From an uncultured bacterium (GTDB taxonomy: Bacteria; Acidobacteriota; Thermoanaerobaculia; Multivoradales; JAHEKO01): DNA of 9,103 nucleotides. The position numbers and the translations under genes are program-made. Shown piece by piece: positions 6,542 to 9,103 of the stretch. The notes below the pieces were generated by a model that made no database searches, was not told the origin of the DNA, and saw nothing but the letters and a program-made list of their open reading frames with translations. Each line of letters opens with the position of its first letter. Positions within the stretch are counted from its first letter, which is position 1. The DNA lies in assembly GCA_938016625.1 (NCBI GenBank), contig CALILB010000083.1, positions 1-9,103 of the forward strand, in the 5' to 3' direction.

Positions 6542-6570
6542 TTGCAATTCTGTGCTTCAGGGTTTATATT
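6542..6570 (+). promoter_or_regulatory. Sigma70-like promoter for the phytase gene
   Basis: TTGCAA (6542-6547) and TATATT (6565-6570) are separated by exactly 17 nt, matching the -35 (4 of 6) and -10 (5 of 6) consensus. The interval between the boxes is AT-richer than the surroundings. The expected start is near 6577, inside the second palindrome, leaving an untranslated leader of about 218 nt before the phytase ATG. The promoter sits wholly between two identical operators. Confidence 0.6.
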
Positions 6571-6571
6571 C

Positions 6572-6583
6572 TGGAACGTTCCA
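6572..6583. promoter_or_regulatory. Palindromic operator, copy 2 (over the transcription start)
   Basis: This is the second exact copy of TGGAACGTTCCA, beginning 1 nt after the -10 box and covering the expected transcription start. A bound protein here would block initiation. A further half-site, GGAAC, follows at 6587-6591. Confidence 0.6.
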
Positions 6584-6794
6584 AAAGGAACACAAGGCCT
6601 GGGCGGGGCAAAGTCAAGTGTCACCACGGGGAAACCCGATCGCACCACAGTCGCAAAGCAGGCCGACGATTCACGGCAGGGCCACTGCGAGACGACCGGA
6701 ATGGCCTTTTGGACTCAGTCAAACCGATTCAACCTTCGCATCATCCAAGTGACAACGAGTGACGCGATCTCGATTTTCAGAAGGGGAAAAACAC
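6584..6794 (+). other. Long phytase leader, no gene seen
   Basis: About 210 nt lie between the second operator and the phytase ATG. The frames here are short and lack export signals or recognisable motifs, so I call no gene. One small hairpin with a GNRA loop (CGGG-GAAA-CCCG, 6627-6638) is visible. GCAAAGC occurs at 6653-6659, but the rest of a GEMM or cobalamin riboswitch is absent. The leader ends in AAGGGG (6781-6786), 8 nt before the ATG, a usable SD. Confidence 0.4.
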
Positions 6795-7964
6795 ATGGCA
6801 ACGAATGCACGATCCGGAAAAACAGAAGCGGCTCGATTCATTCTCGGAGTCTCACTGGTGATGTTCCTGGCTGGGTCTGCCGCGCCCGAGCAACCGCCGA
6901 CCTCGGACCCGGACTCGGCAGAGGGTCCCGCCATCGTCGTTGCCGAAGGGGCTCTCTCCCCCATCGTCATAACCGAGGAAGTCAAGTACGACACAGATGA
7001 TCCAGCGATTTGGATTCACCCCACAGATCCGTCACAGAGCCTAATCGTTGGCACAGATAAAAACCCAGAGGATGGTGCGCTCTACGTCTTTGATCTCGAT
7101 GGCAAGATCCTGCCGGAGAAGACAGTTCGCCCGCTCCTACGTGTCAACAACGTCGATATCGAATACGGTTTGATGCTCGGTGGCGAACTGGTTGACATCG
7201 CTGTTGGCACCGAGAGAGTGGCCAACAAAATACGAGTTTACAGCCTTCCGGATATGAAAGAGATTGATAACGGTGGTATCGACGTATTCACTGATCAGGA
7301 AGAACGTCGACCGATGGGCATCTCGCTCTACAAGCGGCCGTCGGACGGCACTATCTACGCAATCGTCGGCAGAAAAAGCGGTCCACCAGAGGGATATCTG
7401 TGGCAGTACAGGCTCGAGGACGATGGCAGTGGGAACGTGATTGGTGTCAAAGTACGTGAGTTTGGTGCCTACAGTGGTCTCAATGAAATCGAGGCCATCG
7501 CAGTCGATGATCCTCTTGGATATGTCTATTACTCAGATGAGGGGAGCGGCGTCAGAAAATATCATGCTGACCCGGATGCTGAAGGTGCTGGTGAAGAGCT
7601 AGCCATTTTTGCCAACGTATTCGGTCCTGAAGGATTCACCAGAGACAACGAGGGAATTTCTATTTACCAGATTAATGATGGAACAGGCTATATCCTTGTT
7701 TCTGATCAACACGCTGACAAATTCAGAATCTACAAACGTGAGGGAGAAGTCGATGACCCCCACAACCACCTGTTCGTGAAATCGGTGCCCGTCCAGACCC
7801 ACGAGAGTGATGGCTCGGAAATCACCAGCGTTGCTGTGAATGACAATTTCCCGACTGGTCTCTTCGTCGCGATGTCTGACAACAGGACATTCCACTACTA
7901 CTCCTGGGATGACATCGCGGGGGACGACCTGGTCAGGGCGCCGAACGGAGAAGTGGTGCCTTGA
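6795..7964 (+). CDS. Beta-propeller phytase (3-phytase), exported
   Basis: The 389-residue product matches the beta-propeller (BPP) phytase family, calcium-dependent enzymes that release phosphate from phytate. A signal sequence (hydrophobic core about 15-27, likely cut near GSAA) exports it. Family landmarks in order are DDPAIW (68-73), DGALYVFDLDGK (93-104), NNVDIEYG (118-125), VGTERVANKIRVY (137-149), GISLY (175-179), EIEAIAVDD (231-239), YSDEGSGVRKY (246-256), DNEGISIY (284-291) and GLFVAMSDNRTFHYY near the end. Compared with Bacillus PhyC, recalled from memory, the GKEGEF active-site segment reads RKSGPPEGYL (193-202) and the C-terminal loop is shorter, so specificity may differ. ATG at 6795 has an AAGGGG SD; a GTG at 6759 would add 12 residues ahead of the signal peptide. 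Third positions are clearly less GC-rich than in neighbouring genes, suggesting acquisition from elsewhere. Confidence 0.92.
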   Translation: MATNARSGKTEAARFILGVSLVMFLAGSAAPEQPPTSDPDSAEGPAIVVAEGALSPIVITEEVKYDTDDPAIWIHPTDPSQSLIVGTDKNPEDGALYVFDLDGKILPEKTVRPLLRVNNVDIEYGLMLGGELVDIAVGTERVANKIRVYSLPDMKEIDNGGIDVFTDQEERRPMGISLYKRPSDGTIYAIVGRKSGPPEGYLWQYRLEDDGSGNVIGVKVREFGAYSGLNEIEAIAVDDPLGYVYYSDEGSGVRKYHADPDAEGAGEELAIFANVFGPEGFTRDNEGISIYQINDGTGYILVSDQHADKFRIYKREGEVDDPHNHLFVKSVPVQTHESDGSEITSVAVNDNFPTGLFVAMSDNRTFHYYSWDDIAGDDLVRAPNGEVVP

Positions 7965-8053
7965 TTCGTAACATACTAGTTGCCCTGGTCGCGGCCCTGA
8001 TGGCGGGGCCGCCCGGAACGTCGGCCTCTGCCTACAGTTCCAGCTGTGTCTGA
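7961..8053 (+). pseudogene. Truncated start of an exported protein gene, overlapping the phytase stop
   Basis: A TTG at 7961 overlaps the phytase TGA (TTGA), with GGAG 10 nt upstream. The frame reads as a clean signal peptide: MIRN, a hydrophobic core (ILVALVAALMAG) and a typical SASA cleavage site at about residue 24. Right after that, at 8031-8033, the sequence becomes the 3' end of the convergent YhaM-like gene, and the frame stops at TGA 8051-8053 after 30 codons. It therefore looks like the beginning of a secreted protein once translationally coupled to the phytase, cut off at a recombination junction. The use of TTG and the short length keep this below certainty. Confidence 0.6.
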
Positions 8054-8253
8054 TCCGAATCGGGCTCGCTCTCGCCACCATCCTCTTCCTGGCTGCCGTT
8101 GAGCCTGGTGTAGACGAAGCGTCCCAGCCCGTGCACCCACTGGGGATCCTCTCCCAGGTCGCGGGCTTGGCGCAGCTGGGCGAGCTTGGAGTCGAGATCG
8201 TCGAGGAAGTGGAGGACAAAGGCCTCGGGGGTCTTGGGCTCGACCGGGGAGGA
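8031..8253. repeat. Second copy of the duplicated YhaM-like 3' end
   Basis: This segment, the last ~74 codons of the intact gene, is the partner of the remnant at 6281-6500, in direct orientation. The two repeats bracket 1.53 kb (6501-8030) holding the promoter/operator region, the phytase and the truncated exported-protein start. Confidence 0.85.
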
Positions 8254-9051
8254 GAACTCGAGGCGGCCCTGGTGGGAGAGGACGAGATGCTCGAGGTGGA
8301 GAAGCAGATCGGCGGGGAAGTCTTCGATCGCCTGGCAGCGCTCGCGTAGCAGATCGCGACCGATGACGATGTGCCCCACGAGCCGTCCTTCGGGGGTGTA
8401 GTCGTTGGCCGGCATGGCACCGAGCTCACGGATCTTGCCGAGGTCGTGAAAGAGGATCCCGATCAGCACCAGGTCCCGATCCAGCTCCGGGTAGTGGTCG
8501 CAGACCGGTACCGCGAGCTCGATCATCGAGACCATGTGTTCCAGAAGCCCCCCGCGGTAGGCATGGTGGATCGCCTTCGCCGCCGGGTGCTCGCGCAGGG
8601 CGTCACCGTGGGCCTCGAGGGTCTCCTCGACCAGTTGCTTCAGCGCAGGCCGCGCGATGTTGTCGAGCAGGGTTGTCTGCAGACGGGTGTAGAGATCGTC
8701 TATGTCCTCCCGGGTGGACGGTATGAGCGCCGCTTCGTCGAAGCCGTGCTCCCGGTCTGCTGCTGTTGCCCGCCGGCAGTCCTTTACATTGAGCTGTAGC
8801 TGGTTGCGATAGTCGTGGACCAGACCCTTGAAGGCCACAAAGTCGTGGCTGGCGTAGTCTCCCGCGAGCGCGCGGCTGTCGGACCAGACCTTGCCGGCGA
8901 TCCTGCCGCTGGCATCGGCCAGCTCGAGATCGAGATAATCCCGGCCGTTCTTGTCCTGGCGCCGCTCCTTTTTGGTCAACAGGGCAAAGCCGGTGACGTT
9001 GTCCCCGTCTGCAAAGCTGGCTATGGGCTCGTTGGCTTTCGTGGTCGGCAT
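8032..9051 (-). CDS. YhaM-like 3'-5' exoribonuclease (OB-fold plus HD domain)
   Basis: The 339-residue protein has the two-domain layout of the YhaM family. An N-terminal OB-fold-like nucleic-acid-binding domain (about 15-95) includes DYLDLELADASGRIAGKVW (38-56). The HD metal-dependent phosphohydrolase domain has HHAYRGGLLEH (162-172), the HD pair in LFHDLGK (200-206), His227 in GHIVIG, LSHQG (258-262) and DDLD (284-287). These ligands are all present, so activity as a 3'-5' exonuclease on RNA, and possibly ssDNA, is expected from the family. The C-terminal ~25 residues are acidic and low-complexity. The ATG at 9051 has AGAGG upstream at about 12 nt, a somewhat long spacing. No promoter is evident in the 52 bases to the window edge. 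Its 3' end is duplicated at 6282-6500. Codon use is high-GC, like the left half of the window. Confidence 0.9.
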   Translation of the reverse strand: MPTTKANEPIASFADGDNVTGFALLTKKERRQDKNGRDYLDLELADASGRIAGKVWSDSRALAGDYASHDFVAFKGLVHDYRNQLQLNVKDCRRATAADREHGFDEAALIPSTREDIDDLYTRLQTTLLDNIARPALKQLVEETLEAHGDALREHPAAKAIHHAYRGGLLEHMVSMIELAVPVCDHYPELDRDLVLIGILFHDLGKIRELGAMPANDYTPEGRLVGHIVIGRDLLRERCQAIEDFPADLLLHLEHLVLSHQGRLEFSSPVEPKTPEAFVLHFLDDLDSKLAQLRQARDLGEDPQWVHGLGRFVYTRLNGSQEEDGGESEPDSDQTQLEL

Positions 9052-9103
9052 TCTTGACTGCGTCCTCTTGGGCGTCGAGGTCGTATGATCGGTTGAGCGG
9101 ACA

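Noticed and set aside
6600..6720. Second GEMM or cobalamin riboswitch in the phytase leader (GCAAAGC, GCCACTGCG)
   Set aside because: Only isolated short matches; the flanking conserved boxes and their order are missing.
1..9103. tRNA, rRNA, CRISPR arrays, transposases or integrases
   Set aside because: None seen on reading the window; the only sizeable repeat is the duplicated YhaM-like 3' end.

Overview
The window is GC-rich, gene-dense bacterial DNA. It carries a PknB-type kinase fused to a COG5616/TPR output region, a DUF420 membrane protein, a YhaM-like HD exoribonuclease and a GEMM (cyclic-di-GMP-I) riboswitch. This mix points to Acidobacteriota, possibly the Thermoanaerobaculia side, with a deltaproteobacterium-like lineage as the main alternative. 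That placement is inference from gene families; no rRNA or marker gene is present.

Layout. Positions 1-405 (+) are the 3' part of a DUF420 (CtaM/YozB-like) membrane protein. It converges on 498-3311 (-), a membrane-anchored Ser/Thr kinase with a large TPR output domain. Behind the kinase on the same strand lies 3402-4913 (-), a membrane-anchored S41-type peptidase; the two may be co-transcribed, with a 90-nt gap that holds a stable hairpin. A divergent intergenic region (4914-5144) contains a well-conserved c-di-GMP-I riboswitch aptamer (about 5045-5128). It sits immediately in front of a strong Shine-Dalgarno (SD) and a 148-aa secreted protein with 16 cysteines in its mature part (5145-5591, +). 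An unrecognised secreted protein follows (5707-6261, +).

The right third looks like a small recombination scar. A beta-propeller phytase gene (6795-7964, +) with visibly lower GC lies between two diverged copies of the same gene 3' end. One copy is the true C-terminus of the YhaM-like gene (8032-9051, -). The other is an orphan 72-codon remnant (6282-6500, -). Directly after the phytase, overlapping its stop as TTGA, the first ~24 codons of another exported protein are cut off exactly where the YhaM-like 3' end begins. The phytase has a sigma70-like promoter (6542-6570) flanked on both sides by the same perfect 12-bp palindrome, suggesting a dedicated repressor that is not encoded here.

The most interesting signals are the riboswitch with its novel cysteine-rich target, a 9-bp pairing between the aptamer's ligand-side strand and the SD, and the phytase insertion with its paired operators.
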